Source: Mycobacterium sp. WUMAC-067 (GTDB lineage: Bacteria; Actinomycetota; Actinomycetes; Mycobacteriales; Mycobacteriaceae). Taken from it: a stretch of 64,000 nucleotides of DNA. The notes beneath the pieces were generated by a model. That model saw nothing but the letters and a program-made list of their open reading frames with translations. It made no database searches and was not told the origin of the DNA. Shown in pieces: positions 37,974-45,495 of the stretch (position 1 is its first letter; the number at the start of each line of letters is the position of its first letter). Made by a program: the position numbers and the translations under genes. Location: NCBI RefSeq assembly GCF_020217485.1, contig NZ_JAEKMI010000001.1, positions 186,001 through 250,000 on the forward strand, written 5' to 3'.

Positions 37974-39029
37974 ATGCGACTGCGTCGCAGCGTGCTGAGC
38001 AAGCCGGGAATCGCGCGCAAGCGCCGCGGAAAGGGCTTCTCCTACTACGAGCCAAGCGGCAAGCCGGTTTCCGATCCGGAAACCCTGCAGCGCATCAAGG
38101 ATCTCGTCATTCCGCCGGCGTGGAAGAAGGTGTGGATCTCGCCGTTTCCCAACGGTCACATCCAGGCCGTCGGCGTCGACGCCGCCGGCCGCCGCCAGTA
38201 CCTCTACCACTCCGCCTGGCAGGCCGAACGCGCCGAGGAGAAGTTCGACCGGGTGCTGGAACTGTCGACGCGGCTACCGGCATGGCGCGCCGAGATCGCC
38301 AAAGACCTTGCGCGCCAGGGCTTGACCCGGAAGCGGGTGTTGGCGCTCGCGCTGCGGCTGCTCGATCGCGGCTACTTCCGCGCCGGCGGCGAGCAATACG
38401 CCGAGGAACACGAGTCCTACGGTTTGTCCACGCTGCTGTGTGAACATGTGGTAATCCGGAGTGACGCCGTCGAATTCGACTTTCCCGCCAAGAGCGGGGT
38501 CCGGCGCACCGTGGAGATCGAGGACGCCGACGTTGTCCGGGCGGTGCGCTCGCTGATGCGCAGGCCCAACCGCACCGAGCGATTGCTGGTGTGCCGCACC
38601 GCTTCCGGGTGGCTCGACGTGCGCGCCGACGACCTCAACGCCCGATTCAAGGAGCTGGCCGGCGACGACTACACCGTCAAGGACCTGCGAACGTGGCACG
38701 GCACGGTGCTGGCGGCGGCGGCCTTCGCCGACGCCGACCCGGCGGTGTCGGGCCGGGTCGCCAAGCGCGTCGAGGCCGCCGTGATGAAAGAGGTGGCCGA
38801 GGAGCTGGGCAACACGCCGGCGGTGGCGCGCGGTTCCTATGTGGATCCCCGCGTCGTCACCGGCTATGAGCAGGGCCTGACCATCGCCGCGGCGGTGCGC
38901 CGCGCCGAGCGCGCCCGCAAGCCCGACGTGGCCCAGGAGATTCTGGACAAGGCCACCCGGATGCTGATCCGGCGCGTAGCCAAGAGCGACAGCGCCAACG
39001 GCTCGTCCACCCTGCGTAAGACGGCATGA
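37974..39029 (+). CDS. Type IB DNA topoisomerase
   Basis: 351 residues, poxvirus-type topoisomerase IB, which nicks one strand through a 3'-phosphotyrosine bond and relaxes supercoils. N-terminal domain: KGFSYYEPSGKPVSDPETLQ with IPPAWKKVWISPFPNGHIQA. Catalytic set: Arg and His in KDLRTWHGT (about residues 239 and 242), and the Tyr nucleophile at about residue 289 in ARGSYVDPRV. ATG at 37974 has GGAGG seven bases upstream. Mycobacterium smegmatis is known to carry such an enzyme; M. tuberculosis is not. Downstream lies a nested inverted repeat. Confidence 0.93.
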   Translation: MRLRRSVLSKPGIARKRRGKGFSYYEPSGKPVSDPETLQRIKDLVIPPAWKKVWISPFPNGHIQAVGVDAAGRRQYLYHSAWQAERAEEKFDRVLELSTRLPAWRAEIAKDLARQGLTRKRVLALALRLLDRGYFRAGGEQYAEEHESYGLSTLLCEHVVIRSDAVEFDFPAKSGVRRTVEIEDADVVRAVRSLMRRPNRTERLLVCRTASGWLDVRADDLNARFKELAGDDYTVKDLRTWHGTVLAAAAFADADPAVSGRVAKRVEAAVMKEVAEELGNTPAVARGSYVDPRVVTGYEQGLTIAAAVRRAERARKPDVAQEILDKATRMLIRRVAKSDSANGSSTLRKTA

Positions 39030-39033
39030 ACTG

Positions 39034-39091
39034 TTCCCCACCGCCAGCTGTTAACTGGCTGTGAGTCAGCTGGCCGGCTCGTGAAGGGGAA
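39034..39091 (+). terminator. Nested inverted repeat after topoisomerase IB
   Basis: Outer arms TTCCCC/GGGGAA (39034-39039 and 39086-39091) enclose perfect 8-base arms GCCAGCTG/CAGCTGGC (39043-39050 and 39067-39074). Probably the terminator of the topoisomerase gene, although a leader structure for the ThDP enzyme gene is possible. The rest of the 221-base gap (39092-39250) shows only AGGAGGG before the next ATG. Confidence 0.45.
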
Positions 39092-39250
39092 TAACAACAC
39101 CGTTTGCGGGTAACCCGGCACCTGTGGGAAGTGCCAAAGCCGCCCATGCGCGGCTGTCTGCCGTAGCCACGCCTGCCTGCAGGTGGTTCAACCAACAGCC
39201 ACACACGCCCACCCGCCAGCACTGAAGAACCGTCTGCCCAGGAGGGAAAC

Positions 39251-41044
39251 ATGTCCAAACAAGAAGTCTCCGACTACCTGCTGGAGCGGCTGCGGGCGTG
39301 GGGCGTCGAGCACGTGTTCGGCTATCCCGGCGACGGCATCAACGGGCTCCTCGCCGCGTGGGGGCGGGCCGACAACAAACCCCAGTTCATCCAGTCGCGC
39401 CACGAGGAGATGAGCGCCTTCGAGGCGGTCGGCTACGCGAAATTCACCGGCCGGGTGGGAGTGTGCGCGGCGACGTCGGGCCCCGGCGCGGTCCACCTGC
39501 TCAACGGCCTCTACGACGCCAAACTCGACCACGTGCCGGTGGTGGCGATCGTCGGTCAAACCAACCGCAGCGCCATGGGCGGGAACTACCAGCAGGAGGT
39601 CGACCTGCTGAACCTGTTCAAGGACGTCGCCAGCGATTACGTCCAAATGGTCACCGTCCCCGAGCAATTGCCCAACGTCCTGGACCGCGCGATCCGCATC
39701 GCGATGACCCAGCGGGCGCCGACGGCGTTGATCATCCCCAGCGACGTCCAAGAGCTGCCGTACTCCCCGCCGGAGCACGCGTTCAAGATGGTGCCCTCCA
39801 GCCTGGGCATCGAATACCCGGACATCGCCCCGGACGACACCGCCATCGCGCGCGCCGCCGACGTCCTCAACGCCGGCAAGAAGGTCGCCATGCTGGTGGG
39901 TACCGGTGCGCGCGGGGCCCGCGAAGAGCTGGCCGAGGTCGCCGACCTGCTCGGCGCGGGCGCGGCCAAGGCGCTGTTGGGCAAGGACGTCCTGTCGGAC
40001 GAATTGCCTTGGGTCACAGGGTCTATCGGGCTGCTTGGGACACGGCCGAGCTACGAGCTGATGATGGGCTGCGACACGCTGCTCACGGTGGGATCCAGCT
40101 TCCCCTACACGCAGTTCCTGCCCCAGTTCGACCAGTGCCGGGCGGTGCAGATCGACGTCGACGGGCGAATGATCGGGATGCGCTACCCGTACGAGGTCAA
40201 CCTGGTCGCTGATGCGAAGTCCGCACTGCGGGCCCTGATTCCGCACCTGCGCCGCAAGGAGGACCGGTCGTGGCGGGAGGGCGTCGAGAAGAACGTGGCG
40301 CGTTGGTGGGAGACCATGGACAAGGAAGCGATGGTCAGCGCCGATCCGATCAACCCGATGCGGCTGTTCTCCGAGCTGTCCCCGCAGCTGCCTGAGAATG
40401 CCATCGTCACAGCCGATTCCGGCTCGTCGGCCAACTGGTACGCGCGCAACCTGCGCTTCCGCGGCGACATGCGCGGCTCGCTGTCGGGCACGCTGGCGAC
40501 GATGGGGCCCGGGGTTCCCTACGGCATCGGTGCGAAATTCGGCAATCCCGACCGGCCCGTCATCGTGTTCGCCGGTGACGGCGCCATGCAGATGAACGGC
40601 ATGGCCGAGCTGATCACGATCAAGCGCTACTGGAGCGAATGGAAAGACCCCCGCCTGATCATCGCGATCCTGCACAACAACGACCTCAACCAGGTCACCT
40701 GGGAAATGCGCGCCATGGCGGGCGCGCCGAAATTCGCGGAGTCCCAAAACCTTCCCGACGTCGACTTCGCCGCCTTCGCTGCCAGCCTGGGTCTCAACGC
40801 CATGGCCATCAAGGATCCCGACGAATTGTCGGACGCGTGGCGCAATGCCCTGTCGGCCGACCGTCCCACCGTGCTGGACGTATTCACCGATCCCGACATG
40901 CCGCCCATCCCGCCGCACGCCACCTGGGAGCAGTTCAAGTCGGCCACCGCGGCGGTGTTGTCCGGCGACGAGGACCGTGTGGGCTTCGTCAAGGTCGGCC
41001 TGAAAACCAAGATGCAGGAATTCATGCCGCACAAGAAGAGCTGA
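39251..41044 (+). CDS. Pyruvate-oxidase-like ThDP enzyme
   Basis: 597 residues, three-domain thiamine diphosphate enzyme of the PoxB/acetolactate synthase family. Catalytic Glu is in QSRHEEMSAFEAVGYAK near residue 55; the ThDP/Mg motif runs from GDGAMQMNGMAEL to HNN, with proper spacing. The middle domain has VAMLVGTGARGA. It resembles pyruvate dehydrogenase (quinone) and pyruvate oxidase more than acetolactate synthase. The C-terminus is short and basic (MPHKKS). A strong AGGAGGG precedes the ATG. Likely role: stress or stationary-phase conversion of pyruvate to acetate with electrons to quinone (inference). Confidence 0.85.
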   Translation: MSKQEVSDYLLERLRAWGVEHVFGYPGDGINGLLAAWGRADNKPQFIQSRHEEMSAFEAVGYAKFTGRVGVCAATSGPGAVHLLNGLYDAKLDHVPVVAIVGQTNRSAMGGNYQQEVDLLNLFKDVASDYVQMVTVPEQLPNVLDRAIRIAMTQRAPTALIIPSDVQELPYSPPEHAFKMVPSSLGIEYPDIAPDDTAIARAADVLNAGKKVAMLVGTGARGAREELAEVADLLGAGAAKALLGKDVLSDELPWVTGSIGLLGTRPSYELMMGCDTLLTVGSSFPYTQFLPQFDQCRAVQIDVDGRMIGMRYPYEVNLVADAKSALRALIPHLRRKEDRSWREGVEKNVARWWETMDKEAMVSADPINPMRLFSELSPQLPENAIVTADSGSSANWYARNLRFRGDMRGSLSGTLATMGPGVPYGIGAKFGNPDRPVIVFAGDGAMQMNGMAELITIKRYWSEWKDPRLIIAILHNNDLNQVTWEMRAMAGAPKFAESQNLPDVDFAAFAASLGLNAMAIKDPDELSDAWRNALSADRPTVLDVFTDPDMPPIPPHATWEQFKSATAAVLSGDEDRVGFVKVGLKTKMQEFMPHKKS

Positions 41045-41068
41045 CCCGGCGGTCGGCCGCCCGGTCAG
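41041..41068. terminator. Bidirectional terminator overlapping two stop codons
   Basis: 12-base stem with a single mismatch (CTGACCCGGCGG against CCGCCCGGTCAG) and loop TCGG. It includes the stop codons of both convergent genes. Confidence 0.6.
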
Positions 41069-41724
41069 GCCAGCCCGGAACGCGCGCTGCGCAGGTCGTC
41101 GACGAACGACCGGTAGACCTCGTCGTGCCGGTCGCTGCGGTCCCGCAACACCGACGACGGGTGCACCGTGGCCACCACGATCGGCTCGGGCGTCATCGCG
41201 ATGTCGACGGACGACGGGAGCTTCAGCTCGCGTCCGCGCTGCACCGAAACCCGAAAAGTGGTGCCCAGCAACGATTGAGCGGCCGTTGCTCCCAGGCACA
41301 CGATGACCTCGGGTTGCACGGCCTCGATCTCGGCGATCAGCCAGGGCCGGCAGGCGACGACTTCGGTGCGGCCCGGCTTCTGGTGGATGCGCCGTTTGCC
41401 GCCCTTGCGGGTGAACTTGAAATGCTTGACGGCGTTGGTCTGATAGGTCAGCACCGGGTCGATGCCGGCGTCTTCGAGCGCCCGGGCGAGCAGTCGCCCC
41501 GCCGGGCCGACGAACGGCTCACCGGCGCGGTCCTCCTGGTCGCCGGGCTGCTCGCCCACCAACATGATCGGCGCTCCCGGATGCCCGTTACCGAATACGG
41601 TTTGGGTGGCGTCTTCGAAAAGCGAACAGCCATGGCATGTTTCGGCCGCGCTGCGCAGCGCGTCGATGCCCCGCTCCTCGGGGAGGTAGCGGGCGGCGCC
41701 GGGGGCCTTCGATGTGGCGGTCAT
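41065..41724 (-). CDS. udgX: UdgX-type uracil-DNA glycosylase
   Basis: 219 residues, family-4-like [4Fe-4S] uracil glycosylase. The water-activating motif is GEQPGDQEDRAGEPFVGPAG, the C-terminal motif is HPSSVLR, and the four Cys ligands are in TCHGC, VACRPW and IVCLGA. The insertion KRRIHQKPGRTE is the R-loop unique to UdgX; its His makes the enzyme bind covalently to uracil in DNA after excision. ATG at 41724 was chosen since the upstream in-frame ATG at 41760 sits inside a strong hairpin. Gene order with hemerythrin and a ThDP enzyme is not informative about targets. Confidence 0.92.
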   Translation of the reverse strand: MTATSKAPGAARYLPEERGIDALRSAAETCHGCSLFEDATQTVFGNGHPGAPIMLVGEQPGDQEDRAGEPFVGPAGRLLARALEDAGIDPVLTYQTNAVKHFKFTRKGGKRRIHQKPGRTEVVACRPWLIAEIEAVQPEVIVCLGATAAQSLLGTTFRVSVQRGRELKLPSSVDIAMTPEPIVVATVHPSSVLRDRSDRHDEVYRSFVDDLRSARSGLA

Positions 41725-41740
41725 GTGAATGCCGTGGCGT

Positions 41741-41775
41741 GGGTACCCCCGCTCCCCCACTGAGCGGGGGTACCC
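41741..41775 (-). terminator. Perfect hairpin between hemerythrin and udgX
   Basis: 14-base perfect arms (GGGTACCCCCGCTC and complement) with a 7-base loop CCCCACT. It follows the hemerythrin stop on the minus strand, so it probably ends that transcript; udgX would then need its own promoter. The arms contain their own smaller palindrome GGGTACCC. It could be a copy of a dispersed element. Confidence 0.7.
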
Positions 41776-41791
41776 AGCCCCGGGTGGCTCG

Positions 41792-42352
41792 TCAGCCCTT
41801 CCCGATGATGGCGTCGCGGGCGCGGTCCAGCATCGCGGCGAACGGACCCGCGGCCAGGTTGGCCACCTGGGATTCCACCCCGGCGTGCGGCCGGGTGGGG
41901 GCGATGGCTTCGGCGAGCTGCGCGGCGCGGCCCATCCGTTCCAGCTCGTCGGCGCTCAATTCCTCGCCCAGCTTGGCGAATTCGTCGTGCTCCTCGTGCT
42001 CGGCGTGGTCGATCACCGCGTCGCGCAGCGTGGTCAGCTCGCGGGTGAATTCCTCGCTGTCGACGTCGAGTTTTTCCAGCCGCTGCAGAACCGTCTTGGC
42101 CTCGTGCTCTTCGTGCAGCCGCTTGCCCACCACGGCGGTGCCGTTGGCGATCTTGCGCTTGGCTCGCGGGTGAACGATCTCTTCCTCCGCGGTCTCGTGC
42201 ACGGCGAGCAGTCGCCGAAGCTCGACGAAAGCCTTCTCCCGCGCCTGTCCGGACGCCGCCAGCGTTTCGGCGAACCTCGCCTTGATCTGCTCGTGCTGAC
42301 TGAGGAGAAAGTCGACCACGTCGGTGGGCGACGTGATGGCGGTGCGTGCCAT
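41792..42352 (-). CDS. Hemerythrin HHE-domain protein
   Basis: 186 residues. Two HHE repeats supply the di-iron ligands: LSQHEQIKARF, VHETAEEEIVHPR, LHEEHEAKTVL and DHAEHEEHDEFAKL. The C-terminal 40 residues are less ordered (PTRPHAGVESQVANLAAGP). Mycobacterial relatives take part in responses to peroxide or nitric oxide and some regulate SigF-dependent resistance. ATG at 42352; the N-terminus MARTAITSPTDVVDFLL is typical. An exact SigF promoter lies 62 bases upstream and a perfect hairpin follows the gene. Confidence 0.93.
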   Translation of the reverse strand: MARTAITSPTDVVDFLLSQHEQIKARFAETLAASGQAREKAFVELRRLLAVHETAEEEIVHPRAKRKIANGTAVVGKRLHEEHEAKTVLQRLEKLDVDSEEFTRELTTLRDAVIDHAEHEEHDEFAKLGEELSADELERMGRAAQLAEAIAPTRPHAGVESQVANLAAGPFAAMLDRARDAIIGKG

Positions 42353-42413
42353 GGTGTCCCTCCCATCTTCCTTGGTTCGACGCGCAGGGCTGTTGCGCGC
42401 TCACCGAAGCGGC

Positions 42414-42438
42414 TACCCGGCGAAATCGGCCGTCAAAC
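42414..42438 (-). promoter_or_regulatory. SigF promoter, exact match, for hemerythrin
   Basis: Minus strand GTTT, 16 bases, then GGGTA. Expected transcript start near 42406, giving a leader of about 54 bases. Diverging from it on the plus strand is GTGT, 15 bases, GGGTAT (42441-42464), a one-mismatch site facing the membrane protein gene at 42568. Confidence 0.78.
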
Positions 42439-42440
42439 GG

Positions 42441-42464
42441 GTGTGGCCGCGCCCCGGTGGGGTA
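42441..42464 (+). promoter_or_regulatory. SigF-like promoter (one mismatch) for the PknH-sensor-like gene
   Basis: GTGT, 15 bases, then GGGTAT. It lies back to back with the exact SigF site of hemerythrin, 104 bases before the GTG at 42568. Confidence 0.4.
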
Positions 42465-42567
42465 TGTGCTCAGCATCGCCAGGCCGCGCCTGGGGCGCGT
42501 GGGTTCGGGCACGGTCCCTGGCCGTCGGCTACATTTCGGGCAGGTTCGGCCGCGAAGGAGGCACGGC

Positions 42568-43596
42568 GTGACCAACCCGCAGGACCCGTATTGGCAGAAC
42601 CCGCTGAGCTACGACCCGCTCGGCCGGATGCCGCCGTCAGTCCCGCCGATGGAGCCGATCGAGCCGATCGAGCCGCCGGCGGAACCACCCGCGTTCACGC
42701 CGCCGCCCGCGCCCCCGCCGTACCGCCCGGCCGTCAACACGTTGGCCACGCTGTCACTGATTTTCGCGTTCGTGTTCGCGCCCGCCGGAGCGGTCCTGGG
42801 ACACCTCGGGTTGGCGCGAATCCGGCGGACCGGCGAACTCGGCCGTGACCGCGCCCTGGTGGGTGTGACGCTGTCGTACGTGTTCATCCTGCTCGCGGTC
42901 GTCGCGCTGGCCGGGTGGGCGACGCTGGGCGGCTCCACCTCGTCACACCGGGCGGCGCGCGAGACCACCACGTCCAGCGGTCCCCCGCCGCCCACCGTCC
43001 CGCCGGACACCATCACCACGCTGCTGCCCGGGTTGGACGCGCTGAGGAACATCACCGCCGACGCGAACCTGGAGGTCGGGCCGACGTGGAACAGCCCCGG
43101 CCGCTCGGCGCAGGACGGCAGCATCAACCGCCCGGAATGCTGGGGAAGCATCGCCGCCGGGAGCCCGGACGCCTACACCCCCGGCTCCTTCACCGGTTAT
43201 CACGCGGGCGAATTCACCGACACGCGCAGCATGCTGAAGTCGATCCAAGTCATCCAGGGCGTGGCGGCGTTCCGCGATCCGGCCGGGGCGCAGTCACAGC
43301 TGGACACGCTGCTGTCCGGATGGCGCCAGTGCGGCGGATCGACCGTCACCGTGACGGCGTCCGGGGGGCAGCCGATCGCGATGGCGGTGAGCGCTCCCGC
43401 CGACGCCGGCAACGGCATCACCACATTGGACTTGACGCCCAAGGGAATACAGGTGCGCTCGGCGCGGGCGGTCGCGGCCAAGGCCAACGTCGTCATCGAC
43501 CTGAACGTGTCCGCCAGCGGCAGCACGGACAGCGAGCGGCCCCGGGTGGCCGCGGTCACCATCGCCAACTACATCCTCGGCAAGATCCCCGGCTGA
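42568..43596 (+). CDS. DUF4190 membrane protein with PknH-like extracellular domain
   Basis: 342 residues. A Pro-rich cytoplasmic N-terminus (repeats of PPMEP and PIEP, residues 15-50) is followed by two helices forming a DUF4190 unit (LATLSLIFAFVFAPAGAVLG and GVTLSYVFILLAVVALAGW). The outer domain of about 220 residues has LLPGLDALRNITADANL, RPECWGS and WRQCGGS, with the Cys pair typical of the PknH sensor domain. So it is a sensor-like module without kinase. GTG at 42568 follows GAAGGAGG. A one-mismatch SigF site lies upstream. Ligand and partner are unknown. Confidence 0.87.
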   Translation: MTNPQDPYWQNPLSYDPLGRMPPSVPPMEPIEPIEPPAEPPAFTPPPAPPPYRPAVNTLATLSLIFAFVFAPAGAVLGHLGLARIRRTGELGRDRALVGVTLSYVFILLAVVALAGWATLGGSTSSHRAARETTTSSGPPPPTVPPDTITTLLPGLDALRNITADANLEVGPTWNSPGRSAQDGSINRPECWGSIAAGSPDAYTPGSFTGYHAGEFTDTRSMLKSIQVIQGVAAFRDPAGAQSQLDTLLSGWRQCGGSTVTVTASGGQPIAMAVSAPADAGNGITTLDLTPKGIQVRSARAVAAKANVVIDLNVSASGSTDSERPRVAAVTIANYILGKIPG

Positions 43597-43654
43597 GCGG
43601 CTCCGCCGCCGCGACCGGCTCCGCCGCTCTTGCGATCGCCACTACGCTGAGCGG

Positions 43655-44626
43655 ATGAAGTATGTCGACGTCGACGGGGTCGGACGGGTCAGCCGGATCG
43701 GCTTGGGCACCTGGCAGTTCGGCTCACGCGAATGGGGTTACGGGGACAGCTATGCCACCGGCGCCGCGGGTGACATCGTGCGGCGCGCCCGCGCCTTGGG
43801 GGTGACGCTGTTCGACACCGCCGAGGTTTACGGGCTGGGCAAGAGCGAGCGGATCCTGGGCGAGGCGCTCGGGGACGAACGCGCCGAGGTGGCGGTGGCC
43901 AGCAAGATCATGCCGGTCGCCCCCTTCCCGGCCGTGGTCAGGCAACGCGCGCGAGCCAGCGCCCGGCGGCTGGGGCTGGATCGCATCCCGCTCTACCAGG
44001 TCCACCAACCCAACCCGGTGGTGCCGGACTCGGTAATCATGCCCGGGATGCGAGATCTGCTGGACCGCGGCACGATCGGGGCGGCGGGCGTCTCGAACTA
44101 TTCGCTGCAGCGGTGGCAGAAGGCCGACGCCGCGCTGGGCCGGCCGGTGATCAGCAATCAGGTGCATTTCTCGCTCGCCTACCCGAAAGCGCTCAAGAAC
44201 CTGGTGCCGTTCGCCGAACGGGAGAACCGCATCGTGATCGCCTACAGCCCACTGGAACAGGGGCTGCTGGGCGGCAAGTACGGCGTCGACAACCGCCCCG
44301 GCGGCGTTCGCGCGATGAACTCGTTGTTCGGCACCGAGAACCTGCGCCGCGTCGAGCCGCTGCTGCAGGTGTTGCGCGACGTCGCAACGCAAGTCGGCGC
44401 CAAGCCGGCACAGGTGGCGCTGGCCTGGTTGATCAGTTACCCGGGCGTGGTGGCCATTCCGGGCGCGTCCAGCGTCGAGCAGCTCGAGTTCAACGTCGCC
44501 GCCGCCGACATCGAGCTACCCACGGAATCCCGCGACGCGCTCACCGAGGCGGCGCTGGCGTTCCGGCCGACGTCGGCGGCGCGTTTCCTCACCGACCTCG
44601 CGCGGGAAAAGCTCGGCCGCAGCTAG
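43655..44626 (+). CDS. Aldo/keto reductase, Rv2298-like
   Basis: 323 residues, (beta/alpha)8 NADPH-dependent reductase. The tetrad is seen as DTAEVYG (Asp, Tyr), ASKIMPV (Lys) and YQVHQPN (His). NADPH contacts near the C-terminus: IAYSPLEQGLLGG and IPGASSVEQLEFN. Length and sequence resemble M. tuberculosis Rv2298 closely from memory, although that gene lies elsewhere in M. tuberculosis. It is followed nine bases after the stop by the convergent SDR gene. The substrate is unknown; carbonyl detoxification is likely. Confidence 0.92.
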   Translation: MKYVDVDGVGRVSRIGLGTWQFGSREWGYGDSYATGAAGDIVRRARALGVTLFDTAEVYGLGKSERILGEALGDERAEVAVASKIMPVAPFPAVVRQRARASARRLGLDRIPLYQVHQPNPVVPDSVIMPGMRDLLDRGTIGAAGVSNYSLQRWQKADAALGRPVISNQVHFSLAYPKALKNLVPFAERENRIVIAYSPLEQGLLGGKYGVDNRPGGVRAMNSLFGTENLRRVEPLLQVLRDVATQVGAKPAQVALAWLISYPGVVAIPGASSVEQLEFNVAAADIELPTESRDALTEAALAFRPTSAARFLTDLAREKLGRS

Positions 44627-44635
44627 TCCGGCTGA

Positions 44636-45415
44636 TCAGGACTGGTTGGCTTCCGCGAACGCCGCGGGGCTGGCCGGGGCGCCGCGCGCAACCACGAGCG
44701 GCATCGACGTCGAGGCGTTGGTGCGCAGGATGGTGTGCACGACGTCGATCAGGTCGTCGACGGGCATCAACTTGCCGGGCATGCAACCGCGCGACGACCA
44801 CAGCGGGACCGCCTTCATGGCGAGGTCCATATCCCAGTCGGCGTTCATTCCCGTTGCCGCGTCGCCCTCTCCGCCGGCGCACTCCCCGACGATCAGGTTG
44901 GTGAAGCCGACGTCGGAGTGTTCGGCCCGCCACGCCTCGACCAGCCGTTCCAGGGCGGCCTTGCTGACGCCGTACGCGCCCAGGCCCGGCCACGGCGGTC
45001 CGAAGGTGCCGGCGTCGGAGGACAGGTACACCGCCTTGCCGGCCGACGCGGTCAAGTGCGGCATCGCCGCGGCCGTCACGAGCGACGCGCCGATGACGTT
45101 GGTGTCGAAGACGCGCCGCCACGTGTCGGCGTCGGTGTCCACCATGCGGACGAGCGGCCCGACGGCGGGGGTGTAGACGAGGTTGTCGATCCCACCGAGG
45201 GCGTCGGCGGCCCGACCGATCGCCGACCGGCAGGACGCCTCGTCGGTGACATCGCATTCGATGGCGATCGCGTTCGGGCCGGCATCCTTGGCCGCGGACT
45301 CGATGCGCTGCAGACGCCGGGCAAGAAGCGCGACCTGATCGCCGCGCTGGGCGAGACCGACCCCGATGCAACGGCCCAGCCCACTCGAAGCGCCGACCAC
45401 CACTGTCCTTGACAT
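44636..45415 (-). CDS. Short-chain dehydrogenase/reductase
   Basis: 259 residues. The cofactor loop is VVVGASSGLGRCIG (Ala for the usual Thr), acidic CDVTD after strand 3, Ser in YLSSDAG, and catalytic YGVSK. Met/Cys-rich segment SRGCMPGKLMPVDDL near residue 210 lies in the substrate-binding loop region. The family acts on steroids, sugars or acyl substrates; nothing here decides. In the 80-base gap upstream there is an inverted repeat ACCGGA/TCCGGT (45459-45479). Confidence 0.87.
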   Translation of the reverse strand: MSRTVVVGASSGLGRCIGVGLAQRGDQVALLARRLQRIESAAKDAGPNAIAIECDVTDEASCRSAIGRAADALGGIDNLVYTPAVGPLVRMVDTDADTWRRVFDTNVIGASLVTAAAMPHLTASAGKAVYLSSDAGTFGPPWPGLGAYGVSKAALERLVEAWRAEHSDVGFTNLIVGECAGGEGDAATGMNADWDMDLAMKAVPLWSSRGCMPGKLMPVDDLIDVVHTILRTNASTSMPLVVARGAPASPAAFAEANQS

Positions 45416-45495
45416 ATTCGCCCTCTCTTGTAACGCGAGACGCTGTCGCGAGAAACCTACCGGATGCGACTCGTCCGGTGGCGATCACTCGCTAC

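Noticed and set aside
39092..39250. SigF-like GTTTGCGGGTAAC before the ThDP enzyme gene (near 39103)
   Set aside because: GTTT and GGGTA are only one or two bases apart, far from the needed 15-17 spacing.
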